From: Sulfitobacter sp. HI0040
GTDB taxonomy: Bacteria > Pseudomonadota > Alphaproteobacteria > Rhodobacterales > Rhodobacteraceae
Length of the DNA stretch: 45,782 bases
Direction of reading: 5' to 3'
NCBI RefSeq assembly: GCF_001634885.1
Contig: NZ_LWEX01000024.1
Span: forward strand, 1 to 45,782
A program made the position numbers and the translations under genes. The notes under the pieces are model-generated. The model searched no databases. It was not told the DNA's origin and worked only from the letters and a program-made list of their open reading frames with translations. Positions 1 to 9,111 of the stretch are shown piece by piece (the first letter of the stretch is position 1; the number at the start of each line of letters is the position of its first letter).

Positions 1-411
1 CTGACGCGCGCCGATATCCGCCGCCGCCACGCCCGGAACCTCTGGCGCGAGCGAAAAGCCGGGGGCGAGGTGAAAGGCGATGAACCCCCCTATCCCCCAA
101 AGGATGCCCCACCGGCCGTTGGCCATGCTCCCGCGCTCCTCGCCAAGGCTCATGGCCGCGACGAGCACCAGCGCATAGCCGGTGTAGATCAGCATGCTGA
201 ACACGATGCTCAATCCGTCCCGCACAGGATCGATGGCCGCCCAGCCGAGGTTCACCGGGGCAGGGTCGGACCCGAAATGGGACAAGGTTCCATTTTCGAA
301 CAGTTCGGCCTGCAAAAGAACCGGCTGCACAAACGCCAACTGCAGCAGACCCGCTATCAGGCCTGCCGCAGCGCCAGCGAACAACGCGCTGACGACAAAT
401 CTGGAAATCAT
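1..411 (-). CDS. cbtA: CbtA cobalt transporter subunit (partial, C-terminus outside window)
   Basis: The membrane subunit of the CbtAB cobalt uptake system, thought to supply cobalt for B12 synthesis. The window holds the first 137 codons from an ATG at 411; the frame runs off the left edge. Visible features are an N-terminal hydrophobic segment (about residues 4-27), a PVLLQAE stretch at about 29-35, two more hydrophobic segments (about 70-88 and 101-117), and a family-typical LAP...PEVPG...ADIGARQ stretch at 117-137. The start lies 1 nt past the cbtB stop codon, so the two are surely cotranscribed and probably translationally coupled. Regulation is predicted through the upstream cobalamin riboswitch. 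The frame is left open by the edge, not broken. The family call is firm; cobalt as substrate is inferred from the family and the riboswitch. Confidence 0.9.
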   Translation of the reverse strand, partial: MISRFVVSALFAGAAAGLIAGLLQLAFVQPVLLQAELFENGTLSHFGSDPAPVNLGWAAIDPVRDGLSIVFSMLIYTGYALVLVAAMSLGEERGSMANGRWGILWGIGGFIAFHLAPGFSLAPEVPGVAAADIGARQ

Positions 412-412
412 A

Positions 413-583
413 TCAGTGGCAGGGGAAGCCGGTCGCGTGGCGCACGTCATGGGCCGCGTCGTGCAGCGCGGCGGCCTGTACGTGCCCGGTGAGCGTGATC
501 AGCGTCACGCCCAGAACGGCAACGAAAGCCGCGGGAATGAAGCGCGTGCCGCTCACACCGAGGGTCTGGATCATGGTTGTCAT
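413..583 (-). CDS. cbtB: CbtB cobalt transporter small subunit
   Basis: A 56-residue single-span membrane protein, the partner of CbtA. It has a hydrophobic segment at about residues 14-36 and the family's C-terminal metal-ligand tail HDVRHATGFPCH, rich in His and ending in Cys-His, which is thought to bind cobalt. I chose the ATG at 583, not the upstream in-frame ATG at 616, because a strong AAGGAG ribosome-binding site sits at 590-595 and the shorter form has the usual family length. The gene is first in a cbtB-cbtA operon read away from a cobalamin riboswitch. When B12 is plentiful the riboswitch should lower expression. Length and tail match the family with no missing residues. Confidence 0.93.
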   Translation of the reverse strand: MTTMIQTLGVSGTRFIPAAFVAVLGVTLITLTGHVQAAALHDAAHDVRHATGFPCH

Positions 584-627
584 ATCGGTCTCCTTACCGT
601 CACACCCGACGGCCAATTGCGTTTCTT

Positions 628-795
628 CGCCTGGCAGGTCTCCTGGCTCGCGGGTCGTGGCCCCTGCCCGCCTTCCCCACCCTTCCGGGCAAGTGGCATC
701 ATTGGCATCGGCTCACCGCTTACAGTCGCGGGGGCGGCTCCGGCTTCCGGATCGATGGATCCCTTACCGAATTCCCTTTTCAGTTCCACGCAGAT
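628..795 (-). promoter_or_regulatory. Cobalamin (AdoCbl) riboswitch upstream of cbtBA
   Basis: Read on the minus strand, this leader carries the conserved cobalamin-riboswitch segments in order: GGGAA then CGGT and TCCGG, the CCCCCGCGACTGTAAGCGG core, GTGAGCCGATGCCA, the B12 box around GATGCCACT, CCCGGAAGGGTGGGGAAGGC, and the 3' CCCGCGAGCCAGGAGACC element. It ends about 45 nt before the cbtB start, near enough to control translation or early termination. Binding of B12 coenzyme is expected to turn the operon off. Outer boundaries are approximate because the closing helix was not folded by computer. Confidence 0.95.
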
Positions 796-821
796 GCGCT
801 TTTCGGAACACCAAGCTCGCT

Positions 822-851
822 CAATTACGCATTTTGACCCATCTCTGGCAA
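822..851 (-). promoter_or_regulatory. Candidate promoter for riboswitch-cbtBA transcript
   Basis: On the minus strand TTGCCA (846-851) and TAATTG (822-827) lie 18 bp apart, about 30 bp before the first conserved riboswitch bases, which is where the promoter should be. The -10 match is weak. The rest of 796-969, between the riboswitch and the EamA gene, shows nothing else I can name. Confidence 0.3.
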
Positions 852-969
852 GGTCTCTTTGCGACAATCCGCGCCCCGGGAGCGGAACGCAGATGGCAAA
901 ATCGCCCGTTGGCCGCCATAAGGGGCGGGCGGGCGAAGAGCTATCCGCGCTTTTTCGAGCCGGTGCAGG

Positions 970-1899
970 ATGCCAACGAACCGAACGACACTTGCGATTC
1001 TCTACTCCCTGCTGGCGCTGGTCCTCTTTGACGGCATGGGGCTGATCATCAAGCGCCTGTCAGCGGACTACGGCGCGGCGGAACTGTCGGCCTATCGCAA
1101 TCTCTGTGGCCTGATACCTGCGGCAATCGCGCTGTGGTCGTCGAAGGACTGGCACGCGAAGGGCCGTCAGCTTGGCATGCGGCAATGGCGGTTTGCCCTG
1201 ATGCGGGGCGTCGTGCTGACCTTTGCGCAGTATTTCTTCTATCTTTCCCTCGGCTTGCTGAGCTTTGCGACCGCATCCACGATCACCTACGCCAGCGCGC
1301 CCTTCGCTGTCGCTTTGGCCGTGCCGCTGCTGCGTGAGCAGGTAGGCTGGATCCGCTGGGCCTCGGTGATCGTGGGATTCGTCGGGGTCGTGATGGTGGT
1401 GGGGCCGGGCCGCGACAGCTTTTCCCCCGCCGCCCTGCTGCCACTGGCCGCCGCGGCCTGTTACGCGCTGACAGGAGTTACCGCGCGGATGATGGACGAC
1501 GAGGTGCCGACCGCGCTCATCAATCTCTATTCCTCAGGGGTGGCGGCATTGGGTTCGCTGCTACTCGCATTCGTCAGCACCGGGTTCAGTCCGCTGGCAC
1601 AGCTCTCCGATCTGGGTTGGATCCTGGCGATGGGCACCTTCGGCGGGATCGCCGTTCTGCTTCTGATCGCGGCCTACCGGATGACGGAACAGAGCAACCT
1701 TGCCCCCTTCAGCTATTTCGGCATCCCGATCGCTTTCGTGCTGGGCTGGGCATTCTACGGCGAAACCCCTTGGGCAGAGTTGTTCCCGGGGGCGCTGCTG
1801 ATTGCCGGGGGCGGCCTGCTGATCGTGTGGCGAGAGCGGCAGGCACGGCGTGCGGAACTAATGGCCCGCGGCGCACTTTCTTCAGACGACGACCTCTAG
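970..1899 (+). CDS. EamA/DMT-superfamily inner-membrane transporter
   Basis: A 309-residue drug/metabolite transporter superfamily permease with two tandem EamA repeats (about residues 8-140 and 155-290) and about ten membrane spans, the normal size for the family. The first repeat shows the typical early sequence FDGMGLIIKRLSAD followed by AYRNLCGLIP. Substrate is not predictable; relatives move amino acids, nucleosides or metabolites, usually outward. The start is the first ATG in frame, but no good ribosome-binding site precedes it, so it may be off by a few codons. The gene is monocistronic by position. Its last six codons overlap the 3' end of convergent pncB by 18 bp, both frames using the same GACGACGACCTC stretch. 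Confidence 0.88.
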   Translation: MPTNRTTLAILYSLLALVLFDGMGLIIKRLSADYGAAELSAYRNLCGLIPAAIALWSSKDWHAKGRQLGMRQWRFALMRGVVLTFAQYFFYLSLGLLSFATASTITYASAPFAVALAVPLLREQVGWIRWASVIVGFVGVVMVVGPGRDSFSPAALLPLAAAACYALTGVTARMMDDEVPTALINLYSSGVAALGSLLLAFVSTGFSPLAQLSDLGWILAMGTFGGIAVLLLIAAYRMTEQSNLAPFSYFGIPIAFVLGWAFYGETPWAELFPGALLIAGGGLLIVWRERQARRAELMARGALSSDDDL

Positions 1900-3174
1900 C
1901 GCGGGCTGGTCGCCCACGCCGAACACACGCTTGTAGCGCTCTATTTCCGCTTCGGGGCCCATCGCCTTGTTGGGGTTGTCCGATAGCTTGACCGTAGGCC
2001 GGCCATTCGCGCTGACCGCCTTGCACACAAGGCTGAAGGGCGCGAGCGCATCATCGGGCACCAGCCCACGGAAATCATTGGTCAACAGGGTGCCCCAGCC
2101 AAAAGATACCTTCACCCGTCCGGCGAATTTCGCGTGAAGCTCGTGTATCTTCGCCACGTCCAGACCGTCACTGAAGATCACGCGTTTCTCCGCCGGGTTC
2201 TCGCCGCGCGCCTTCCACCAGTCGATAGCTACATTCGCGGCCGTTTCGGGATCGCCGCTATCGACGCGGATGCCGGTCCAACCCGCCAGCCAGTCCGGTG
2301 CGTTGTCCAGAAACCCCTTGGTGCCGTAGGTGTCCGGCAGGATGATGCGCAGGTTACCCTCGTGTTCATCGTGCCAGTCCGACAGAACCGTATAAGGCGC
2401 GCGGGCCAGTTCGGCATCGCTTTCGGCCAGCGCGGCATAGACCATGGGCAATTCATGGGCATTGGTGCCGATTGCCTCCACCTCGCGGTGCATGGCGATC
2501 TTGCAGTTCGACGTGCCGGTGAAGGCACTGCCCAACCCTTCGCGCATGGCCTGCACGCACCAGTCCTGCCACAGGAAACTGTGCCTGCGGCGGGTGCCGA
2601 AATCGGCGATGGTCAGGCCTTCGATCTCGCGCAGGGCTTCGATCTTTTCCCACACCCGCGTCATCGCGCGGGCATAGAGCACCTGAAGCTCGAACTTGCC
2701 CATTCCGTCCAGAACCGACCGGCCCCGCAATTCCATCAGCACCGCAAGCGCCGGAATTTCCCACAGCATGACTTCGTGCCACTTGCCTTCGAAGGTCAGC
2801 TCGTATTGATCGCCGCGCCGCTCCAGATGATAGGGCGGCAGGCGCAGGCCCTCGAACCATTCCATGAAATCGGGCCGGAACATCTGCCGCTTGCCGTAAA
2901 AGGTATTCCCCCGCAGCCATGTCGATTCCCCCCGGCTGAGGGAGAGTGAGCGGATATGATCGAGCTGCTCGCGCAATTCGCCTTCGTCGATCAGTTTCGC
3001 CAGCGGGACATGCGTGGACCGGTTGATCAGGCTGAAAGTAACTTGCGTATCCGGCTTGTTGCGGAAGATCGACTGGCACATCAGCAGCTTGTAGAAATCG
3101 GTATCGATCAGCGAACGAACGATGGGGTCGATCTTCCACTTGTGATTCCAGACGCGCGTGGCGATGTCGACCAT
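1882..3174 (-). CDS. pncB: Nicotinate phosphoribosyltransferase
   Basis: Converts nicotinate plus PRPP (with ATP) to nicotinate mononucleotide in the Preiss-Handler branch of NAD synthesis; cytoplasmic. At 430 residues it has the normal PncB length. Motifs seen: DTDFYKLLMCQ near residues 24-34, FGTRRRHS at 192-199, GTSN at 220-223, GTNAHELPM with the likely phospho-acceptor His240, RVDSGDP at 303-309 for phosphoribosyl binding, and FSDGLD at 334-339. It follows pncA on the same strand after 78 bp, so nicotinamide deamidation and nicotinate capture are probably one operon. No regulator site was identified in the pncA upstream region. Confidence 0.97.
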   Translation of the reverse strand: MVDIATRVWNHKWKIDPIVRSLIDTDFYKLLMCQSIFRNKPDTQVTFSLINRSTHVPLAKLIDEGELREQLDHIRSLSLSRGESTWLRGNTFYGKRQMFRPDFMEWFEGLRLPPYHLERRGDQYELTFEGKWHEVMLWEIPALAVLMELRGRSVLDGMGKFELQVLYARAMTRVWEKIEALREIEGLTIADFGTRRRHSFLWQDWCVQAMREGLGSAFTGTSNCKIAMHREVEAIGTNAHELPMVYAALAESDAELARAPYTVLSDWHDEHEGNLRIILPDTYGTKGFLDNAPDWLAGWTGIRVDSGDPETAANVAIDWWKARGENPAEKRVIFSDGLDVAKIHELHAKFAGRVKVSFGWGTLLTNDFRGLVPDDALAPFSLVCKAVSANGRPTVKLSDNPNKAMGPEAEIERYKRVFGVGDQPALEVVV

Positions 3175-3252
3175 GGTTCAATCCCGAAAAAGCTGGTTAT
3201 TTGTGGCGAGGTACCGGGCGAAGGGCAAGGGCCGCGCCCTCGGCCCGTCTGT

Positions 3253-3846
3253 TCAGGCCAGCACGACGCCCGCCTCACGCATGTGTGCCCTTGCCTGCGC
3301 CAGCGAACCGTCGAGGTCGATGGCCCGGCACAGATCCTCGCGCACTTCGACGTCGAAACCCAGCCGCGCCCCGTCCAGCGCGGAATAGGCGACACAGAAA
3401 TCGGTCGCGAGACCGACCATCAGCAAACGGTCGATCCCGCGCGACCGCAGATATCCTTCGAGACCTGTGGGCGTTTCGTGATCGTTCTCGAAAAAGGCGG
3501 AATAGCTGTCGATGGCGGGGTTGTACCCTTTGCGCAGGATAAGATCGGCCCGCTCAGCCTGAAGCGTGCCGTGAAACTGCGCCCCAAGGCTGCCCTGAAT
3601 GCAGTGATCCGGCCAGAGCACCTGCGGACCATAGGGCATTTCGATCACTTCATAGGGCGCGCGGCCCGGATGGCTTGACGCGAAGGAGGAATGGCCCGCC
3701 GGGTGCCAGTCCTGCGTGAGGATCACGGCATCCACTTCGGCCATCAGGCTGTTGATCCCCTGCACGATCGCTTCGCCGCCGGGCACTGCCAACGCGCCCT
3801 CGGGGCAGAAATCCTTCTGTACGTCGATCACGACCAATGCCTGCAT
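3253..3846 (-). CDS. pncA: Nicotinamidase (bifunctional nicotinamidase/pyrazinamidase family)
   Basis: Hydrolyses nicotinamide to nicotinate and ammonia, feeding the next gene pncB. At 197 residues it is the usual isochorismatase-fold length. The catalytic triad is visible: Asp8 in VIDVQKDF, Lys106 in LILRKG and Cys151 in ATDFCVAYSA. Metal ligands are Asp46, His48 and His52 in TQDWHPAGHSSF, with His81 in WPDHC. It is the first gene of a two-gene NAD-salvage operon and is divergent from trhO across a 119-bp gap that must hold both promoters. All key residues are present. Confidence 0.96.
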   Translation of the reverse strand: MQALVVIDVQKDFCPEGALAVPGGEAIVQGINSLMAEVDAVILTQDWHPAGHSSFASSHPGRAPYEVIEMPYGPQVLWPDHCIQGSLGAQFHGTLQAERADLILRKGYNPAIDSYSAFFENDHETPTGLEGYLRSRGIDRLLMVGLATDFCVAYSALDGARLGFDVEVREDLCRAIDLDGSLAQARAHMREAGVVLA

Positions 3847-3965
3847 TCCGTATCGTCCCTTGCGATGTTCGGCGGCAGCCTAGACGGAACAACCGCCGTA
3901 TGTAAGGCCGGTTTTGGCCTGTGGCCTCTTGCGCGACCCCGGCACGGCGGCCTATCTGACCGGCC

Positions 3966-4889
3966 ATGTATACCATCGCCGCCCTTTATCACTTCACCCG
4001 GTTCGACGATCCGGCCGCGCTGCGGCCCGACCTTCTGGCGCTGTGCGAAACCCAAGAGGTCAGAGGCACGCTTTTGCTGGCCCGCGAAGGGATCAACGGC
4101 ACCATCGCCGGGCCCAGGGCGGGGATCGACGCGGTTCTGGCGCATCTGCGGGGCCTGCCCGGATGCGCTGATCTGGAGTGGAAGGAATCGACCGCCCGCA
4201 GCGCCCCCTTCGGCAAGCTCAAGGTGCGCCTGAAGCGGGAGATCGTCACGATGGGACAGCCCGATGTGGACCCGATGCAAGGCACGGGCCACTACGTCGC
4301 CCCGGCGGACTGGAACGCCCTGATCGGACAACCCGATGTTGTCGTGATCGACACCCGCAACGACTACGAGGTGGCCATCGGCACCTTCGACGGCGCCGTC
4401 GATCCCCGGACAGCCAGCTTCGGGGAATTTCCCGAATGGTGGGAAAAGAACCGGGATCGGTTCGCGGGCAAGAAGATTGCCATGTTCTGCACGGGGGGCA
4501 TCCGCTGCGAAAAATCGACGAATTACCTTCTCGGCCAAGGGGTGGAGGAGGTCTTTCACCTCAAGGGCGGGATTTTGAAATACCTTGAGGACGTCCCACA
4601 GGAACAAAGCCGCTGGCAGGGTGACTGCTTCGTTTTCGACAACCGCGTCAGCGTCAGCCACGGGCTCGCAGAAGGGCCGCATATCCTCTGCCACGGGTGC
4701 CGGCGGCCCATCCTGCCCGAAGACCGGGAGCGCCCTGAATACGAGCCGGGCGTCTCCTGCCACCATTGCCATGCGGAAACCTCCGACGCGGACAAGGCGC
4801 GTTTCCGCGAACGGCAGCGCCAGTTGACCCTGCAGCGACAGCGGGCGGCAAAGGTCGATCCCGGACAACGCGAAGGGGGCGGGACTTAG
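3966..4889 (+). CDS. trhO: tRNA uridine(34) hydroxylase (rhodanese-like TrhO)
   Basis: Family members catalyse oxygen-dependent hydroxylation of U34 to 5-hydroxyuridine, the first step toward the cmo5U/mo5U wobble modifications. The 307-residue protein has the N-terminal TrhO domain (about 1-95, with [10 protein letters not shown] at 40-49) and a rhodanese domain (about 105-215) whose active-site loop is [10 protein letters not shown], with Cys175 as catalytic thiol and Cys181 behind it. After it come two Cys pairs, CHGC (242-245) and CHHC (265-268), which look like a zinc-binding tail typical of the family, then a basic C-terminus. Its stop overlaps the stop of the convergent FAD oxidoreductase by 4 bp. 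Older annotations call this a rhodanese or YceA. Confidence 0.94.
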   Translation: MYTIAALYHFTRFDDPAALRPDLLALCETQEVRGTLLLAREGINGTIAGPRAGIDAVLAHLRGLPGCADLEWKESTARSAPFGKLKVRLKREIVTMGQPDVDPMQGTGHYVAPADWNALIGQPDVVVIDTRNDYEVAIGTFDGAVDPRTASFGEFPEWWEKNRDRFAGKKIAMFCTGGIRCEKSTNYLLGQGVEEVFHLKGGILKYLEDVPQEQSRWQGDCFVFDNRVSVSHGLAEGPHILCHGCRRPILPEDRERPEYEPGVSCHHCHAETSDADKARFRERQRQLTLQRQRAAKVDPGQREGGGT

Positions 4890-6214
4890 CGGTCCGCCAG
4901 TGCGAAAGCTGCATAAGCCGGTGGCATGACGGCACGGCGGAACCTGCCGAGTTCGAACCGCGACAGCGGTGTTTTCATCGGCTGCGGATAGAGCCGGGAA
5001 GGCTTTCTGCCCTGAGCCAGTTCCGCGACGACAGCGCCCGAATAGCTGCCCATCGCCACCCCGTTTCCATGATAGCACAGCGAAGCAAACAGCCCCTCGC
5101 GCCCCGGAACCGGCCCAACGAAGGGCATCCGGTCGCGCGCGATGCAAACCATGCCGGACCAGCCATGGGGTGTTTCGACATGCTTCCAAGAGGGAAACAT
5201 CGCTTCGAAATCCCGGCGCGCCCGTGCCAGCGCGCGTTTTTCGGAACGTGGGTTTGACAGCAGCCCGCCCCGCACGCCGAACAGCATCCGCCTGTCCGGC
5301 ATCAGGCGAAAGTAATGCAGCAGACGGCGCGTGTCATAGCAGGCCTGTGCGCTGGTCCAGCCCTGCGCGTCCAGTTCCACCTGCGTCAGCGGGCGGGTGA
5401 CGATGACGCTCGATTGCGTCGGCATGTAGCGCCCGCGCAGCCAGTCCGGCAGGTCCTCGGACGAATAGCCATTCGTCGCCACGATGACCCGCCCCGCCCG
5501 AACGCGTCCCTGCGGCGTATCCAGCGAAAATCCGGGGCGGTCGTCGTGTATGGCATGGGCTGGCGTGCCTTCGAAAAGGCGCGCCCCTGCGTCTTCCGCG
5601 GCCTTCGCCAGACCTGCGAGGTATTTGCGGGGATTGAGTGCGAAGCCCACCGGCGTGGTCAGCCCGCCATGAAAGCCCGCGTTCATACCCTCTTTGGGGA
5701 GGTCCGCGGCCTTGATCAGCCTTGGGGTAACGTCGTAATCCGCCTCGATCTCTTCCGCCTCGCGCTTCATCCCCTCGAAATCCGAAGGGCGATGGGCAAG
5801 GCGCGTTTCCCCCTCCGAATGGCGGTCGACGTCGATCCCCAGCTCCCGGATCAGATCCTGCACGAAACGAACCGAGGCCGCCTCCGTCGCGCGCCAATCC
5901 CGGCGGCCCTCTGCGCCGAAGCGGGCCTCCAATCCGGCGTTGTCCAGCATACCACCGCCGAGGCAACAGAAACCGCCGTTGCGGCCCGACGCGCCCCATC
6001 CGACCCGTTCCGCTTCGAGCACGGCAACCGACACGCCTTCTTTCGCAAGATGCATTGCCGCGGACAAGCCGGTGAACCCGGCCCCGATCACGGCGACGTC
6101 GCAAGTTAGATCACCCTGCAGCGTGGGGCGTTCCGGCAGGTCGCACGTCCGATCCCACCAGCAGTTTGCCCGGGGGGCGGCGCTATAGGCGAAACCGGAA
6201 TAGATGCGCTTCAT
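4886..6214 (-). CDS. FAD-dependent amine oxidoreductase (PuuB/DAO family)
   Basis: A 442-residue flavoprotein of the D-amino-acid-oxidase-like fold. The FAD-binding Rossmann motif is [12 protein letters not shown] with the Gly triad at 44-49, followed by the family signature [11 protein letters not shown] at 72-82; a C-terminal [17 protein letters not shown] segment completes the FAD site. It is most like the gamma-glutamylputrescine oxidase (PuuB) group found with polyamine importers. It is last in potF-potG-potH-potI-oxidoreductase, its ATG overlapping the potI stop by 4 bp, so it probably oxidises the imported amine or a conjugate. No PuuA glutamylation ligase is in the window, so whether the substrate is free or glutamylated cannot be told. 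Its stop overlaps trhO. Confidence 0.87.
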   Translation of the reverse strand: MKRIYSGFAYSAAPRANCWWDRTCDLPERPTLQGDLTCDVAVIGAGFTGLSAAMHLAKEGVSVAVLEAERVGWGASGRNGGFCCLGGGMLDNAGLEARFGAEGRRDWRATEAASVRFVQDLIRELGIDVDRHSEGETRLAHRPSDFEGMKREAEEIEADYDVTPRLIKAADLPKEGMNAGFHGGLTTPVGFALNPRKYLAGLAKAAEDAGARLFEGTPAHAIHDDRPGFSLDTPQGRVRAGRVIVATNGYSSEDLPDWLRGRYMPTQSSVIVTRPLTQVELDAQGWTSAQACYDTRRLLHYFRLMPDRRMLFGVRGGLLSNPRSEKRALARARRDFEAMFPSWKHVETPHGWSGMVCIARDRMPFVGPVPGREGLFASLCYHGNGVAMGSYSGAVVAELAQGRKPSRLYPQPMKTPLSRFELGRFRRAVMPPAYAAFALADR

Positions 6215-7032
6215 CCCGATGCCCGTTCCGCCGCCTGCGCCTCCTTCTGGGCGCGCAGGCTGGCCCGCTTGCTGATGAGCGATGCGGTGATCACCCCGGT
6301 GGCCACAATCGCGATCATGATGGTGGAGAGCGCGTTGATCTCGGGCGAAACGCCGAGCCGCACTGCGGAGAAGATCTTAATCGGCAGTGTCGTGGCCGAA
6401 GGTCCGGCGGTGAACGACGCGATCACGAGGTCATCGAGACTGAGGGTGAAAGCCAGCAGCCAGCCCGCGATGACGGCAGGCGCGATGATCGGCAGGGTCA
6501 CGAGCCGGAAGGCATCCCACGCAGAACATCCCAGATCCAGCGCCGCTTCCTCCAGCGAGCGATCGAAGGAAACCAGCCGCGAGGATACGACGACAGAAAC
6601 GTAGCACATGGAAAACGTCGTATGGGCCAGAACGATGGTCAGCACGCCCCTGTCCAGACCGATCCCGATAAAGAGCAGCAGCAGCGACAGGCCGGTAATG
6701 ACCTCCGGCATGACGAGAGGGGCGTAGATCATTCCCGAGAACAACGTACGCCCCAGAAAGCGCCCCCCGCGTACCAGAACATAAGCTGCCATCGTTCCCA
6801 GCAATGTCGCCAAGGTGGAGGACATCAACGCCACCTTCAGCGTTACCCATGCGGCGCCGAGGAAGGCTTCGTTCTGGATCAATTCGCCGTACCACCGGGT
6901 GGAAAATCCCGCCCATACCGTTACCAGTTTGCTGGCGTTGAAGCTGTAGATCACGAGGATCAGCATCGGCAGGTACAGAAAGGCGAATCCGAGGGTCAGG
7001 GAGGTGACGTTGAACCATGAAAGACGTCTCAT
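6211..7032 (-). CDS. potI: Polyamine ABC transporter permease (PotI type)
   Basis: Inner-membrane permease of a putrescine-type importer, 273 residues, the normal PotI/PotC length. About six membrane spans are evident, with the cytoplasmic EAA coupling loop at EEAALDLGCSAWDAFRLV, which docks on the ATPase. A GGAGG ribosome-binding site precedes the ATG at 7032, and that start overlaps the potH stop by 4 bp. The stop in turn overlaps the start of the FAD oxidoreductase. It pairs with potH to form the channel served by PotF and PotG. This permease has standard architecture, unlike the enlarged one in the second importer at 19304-20482. Confidence 0.94.
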   Translation of the reverse strand: MRRLSWFNVTSLTLGFAFLYLPMLILVIYSFNASKLVTVWAGFSTRWYGELIQNEAFLGAAWVTLKVALMSSTLATLLGTMAAYVLVRGGRFLGRTLFSGMIYAPLVMPEVITGLSLLLLFIGIGLDRGVLTIVLAHTTFSMCYVSVVVSSRLVSFDRSLEEAALDLGCSAWDAFRLVTLPIIAPAVIAGWLLAFTLSLDDLVIASFTAGPSATTLPIKIFSAVRLGVSPEINALSTIMIAIVATGVITASLISKRASLRAQKEAQAAERASG

Positions 7033-7910
7033 GCCTCGGCCTCCGCCTGTTTCTGCTGGTTGCGCTGGAACAGCACGATCGGCACGATGAGGATCAAGAG
7101 CAGGATCACCGCCACCGCAGAGGCCACCGGCCAGTCACGGTTGTTGAAGAACTCCTCCCACAGAACCTTGCCGATCATCAGCGTGCCCGAACCACCCAGC
7201 AGCGACGGGATCACGAATTCGCCCAAGGCCGGGATAAAGACGAGGAAGCAACCCGCAATGATTCCGTTGCGGCTGAGCGGCACGGTCACCAGCCAGAAGG
7301 CCTGCGTGCGCGAACAGCCCAGATCCTCCGCCGCTTCGATGAGCGATTCGTCCATCCGGTCGAGGGCGGCGTAGATGGGCAGGATCATAAAGGGCAGATA
7401 GGTATAGACGATCCCGATATAGACGGCGACATTGGTGTTCAGGATCGTCAGCGGCTCCCCAATCAGGCCAAGCCACATCAGGAACTGGTTCAGCAAACCT
7501 TCGCTGCTGAGAATCCCCATCCACGCGTAAACCCGGATGAGGAACGAGGTCCAGAAGGGCAGGATCACCAGCATCATCAGCGTCGGGCGCCATTCTTCGG
7601 GCGCGCGGGCCATCCCGTAGGCGATGGGATACCCGACCAGAAGCGTCATGAAGGTGGAGAGCGCTGCGATCTGCAGCGAACTAAGGTAGGCCTTCCAATA
7701 CAGGTCGTCCGAGGCAAGGAAGACGAAATTCTCGAAATCGAGCTGGCTGATCAGCTCGGCAATTCCGTCCTTGAAGGTCGGGGTATAGGGCGGGATCGCC
7801 AGCGCGATATCCGACAGGGAAATCTTGAAGACGATCAGGAACGGGACGAGAAAGAGCAGCAGCAGCCAGAGATAGGGCACTGCGATCAGGAGGGCGCGAC
7901 GCATCAGCAT
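7029..7910 (-). CDS. potH: Polyamine ABC transporter permease (PotH type)
   Basis: Second membrane subunit of the left-arm importer, 293 residues with about six spans and an EAA loop at EAAEDLGCSRTQAFWLVTVP. The open frame extends 80 codons upstream into potG, but I chose the ATG at 7910. It has an AGGAG-type site about 5 nt away (7914-7923), starts the expected cytoplasmic MLMRRALL leader before the first span, and gives the usual PotH length. The gap to the potG stop is 37 bp. The loop between spans 1 and 2 is ordinary in size (about 60 residues), which contrasts with the 260-residue loop of its counterpart at 17593-19299. Confidence 0.94.
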   Translation of the reverse strand: MLMRRALLIAVPYLWLLLLFLVPFLIVFKISLSDIALAIPPYTPTFKDGIAELISQLDFENFVFLASDDLYWKAYLSSLQIAALSTFMTLLVGYPIAYGMARAPEEWRPTLMMLVILPFWTSFLIRVYAWMGILSSEGLLNQFLMWLGLIGEPLTILNTNVAVYIGIVYTYLPFMILPIYAALDRMDESLIEAAEDLGCSRTQAFWLVTVPLSRNGIIAGCFLVFIPALGEFVIPSLLGGSGTLMIGKVLWEEFFNNRDWPVASAVAVILLLILIVPIVLFQRNQQKQAEAEA

Positions 7911-7947
7911 GTCCCGCTCCTTCCGGGTTGGATATCGAGGCGGCGCA

Positions 7948-9075
7948 TCATTCGGCCAGCAGCACGCCTGCGGTGGCGCTCCAACTGATCCAGACCGGAT
8001 CTTCCCATGTGATGTCCCGGCGGGCGATGCGACGTGTATTCGCGGTTTGCGCCTTGATGACCTGACCACCCGGCAGTCCGACATGATAGGTGCTGAGGTT
8101 GCCAAGATAGGCGATGTCCAGAACCTTCCCCTCCATCGCGTTGTCGGCATTGTCGGGGCGGTCGGTGCTGATCGCGATCTTTTCGGGCCGGATTGCCAGA
8201 TGCGCCGTCTGCCCGTCGCTGAAGGGCGCGGAGGAGGTCGCGGTGACGGGGGCTACACCCTCGTGCCAGAGCACTTCGTACCGGTCTTCGCCGACCGGTT
8301 TCGCCCGCCCTTCGAGAATGTTCACATCACCGATGAAGTCGGCGACATAGACCGAATTGGGGTATTCGTAGATATTGGCCGGGGTCGCGACCTGTATGAT
8401 CCGCCCCTCGTCCATGACGGCCACGCGGCTTGCAACTGTCATCGCCTCTTCCTGATCGTGGGTAACGATCACGAAGGTCGTGCCGGTGCTTTCCTGAATA
8501 TCCATCAGCTCGAACTGGGTGTCCTGCCGCAATTTCTTGTCGAGCGCACCGAGCGGTTCGTCGAGCAGCAAAAGCTTGGGCGCCTTCGCAAGGCTGCGCG
8601 CCAGCGCCACGCGCTGCCGCTGCCCGCCGGAAATCTGATGCGGTTTGCGCTGGGCGAACTTTTCAAGCCGGGTAAGCTTCAGCATCTCGGCCACGCGGGC
8701 CTCTATCCGTTCCTTGTCCATCTTGTCGCGCTTGAGACCGAAGGCGATATTTTCCCGGACGCTCAGATGCGGGAAGAGCGCATAGGACTGGAACATCATG
8801 TTCACGGCCCGCTTGTTCGGCGGCACGGGCACGATGTTCTGGCCGGAAAGTTCGATGGTCCCGCGGGTCGGGTTTTCAAAACCCGCGAGCATGCGCATCA
8901 TCGTCGTCTTGCCGCAGCCCGAGGGACCCAGCAGCGCGAAGAATTCCTGCGTGTAGATATCCAGCGACAGATCGTCGATGGCGACGAATTCACCGAATTT
9001 CTTGGTAACATTCTCAAACCGGATCAGCGGCTTTTCGTTCGGGTCGTCCCATGGAGCGAAGATGGTCTGGCTCAA
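7948..9075 (-). CDS. potG: Polyamine ABC transporter ATP-binding protein (PotG type)
   Basis: The 375-residue ATPase that energises the PotFGHI importer. Walker A is GPSGCGKTT at 50-58, the Q-loop is in MMFQSYALFPH (93-103), the ABC signature is SGGQR at 149-153, Walker B is LLLLDEP at 168-174 and the switch His lies in VTHDQEEA. A C-terminal TOBE/OB regulatory domain (about 250-375, with AIRPEKIAIS) is typical of the family. The start codon is TTG at 9075 with AGGAA seven bases upstream; there is no ATG nearby in frame that keeps the N-terminal strand. An intrinsic-terminator hairpin lies between potF and this gene, so its expression is probably a fraction of potF's. Confidence 0.95.
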   Translation of the reverse strand: MSQTIFAPWDDPNEKPLIRFENVTKKFGEFVAIDDLSLDIYTQEFFALLGPSGCGKTTMMRMLAGFENPTRGTIELSGQNIVPVPPNKRAVNMMFQSYALFPHLSVRENIAFGLKRDKMDKERIEARVAEMLKLTRLEKFAQRKPHQISGGQRQRVALARSLAKAPKLLLLDEPLGALDKKLRQDTQFELMDIQESTGTTFVIVTHDQEEAMTVASRVAVMDEGRIIQVATPANIYEYPNSVYVADFIGDVNILEGRAKPVGEDRYEVLWHEGVAPVTATSSAPFSDGQTAHLAIRPEKIAISTDRPDNADNAMEGKVLDIAYLGNLSTYHVGLPGGQVIKAQTANTRRIARRDITWEDPVWISWSATAGVLLAE

Positions 9076-9111
9076 CGAAGAATTCCTTGCGTGACACTTG
9101 CGTGCTTCGTG

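Noticed and set aside
3228-3240. AGGGC-cgc-GCCCT hairpin between pncA and pncB as a terminator
   Set aside because: The stem has only 5 bp, a 3-nt loop and no T-run; it is within chance for this base composition.
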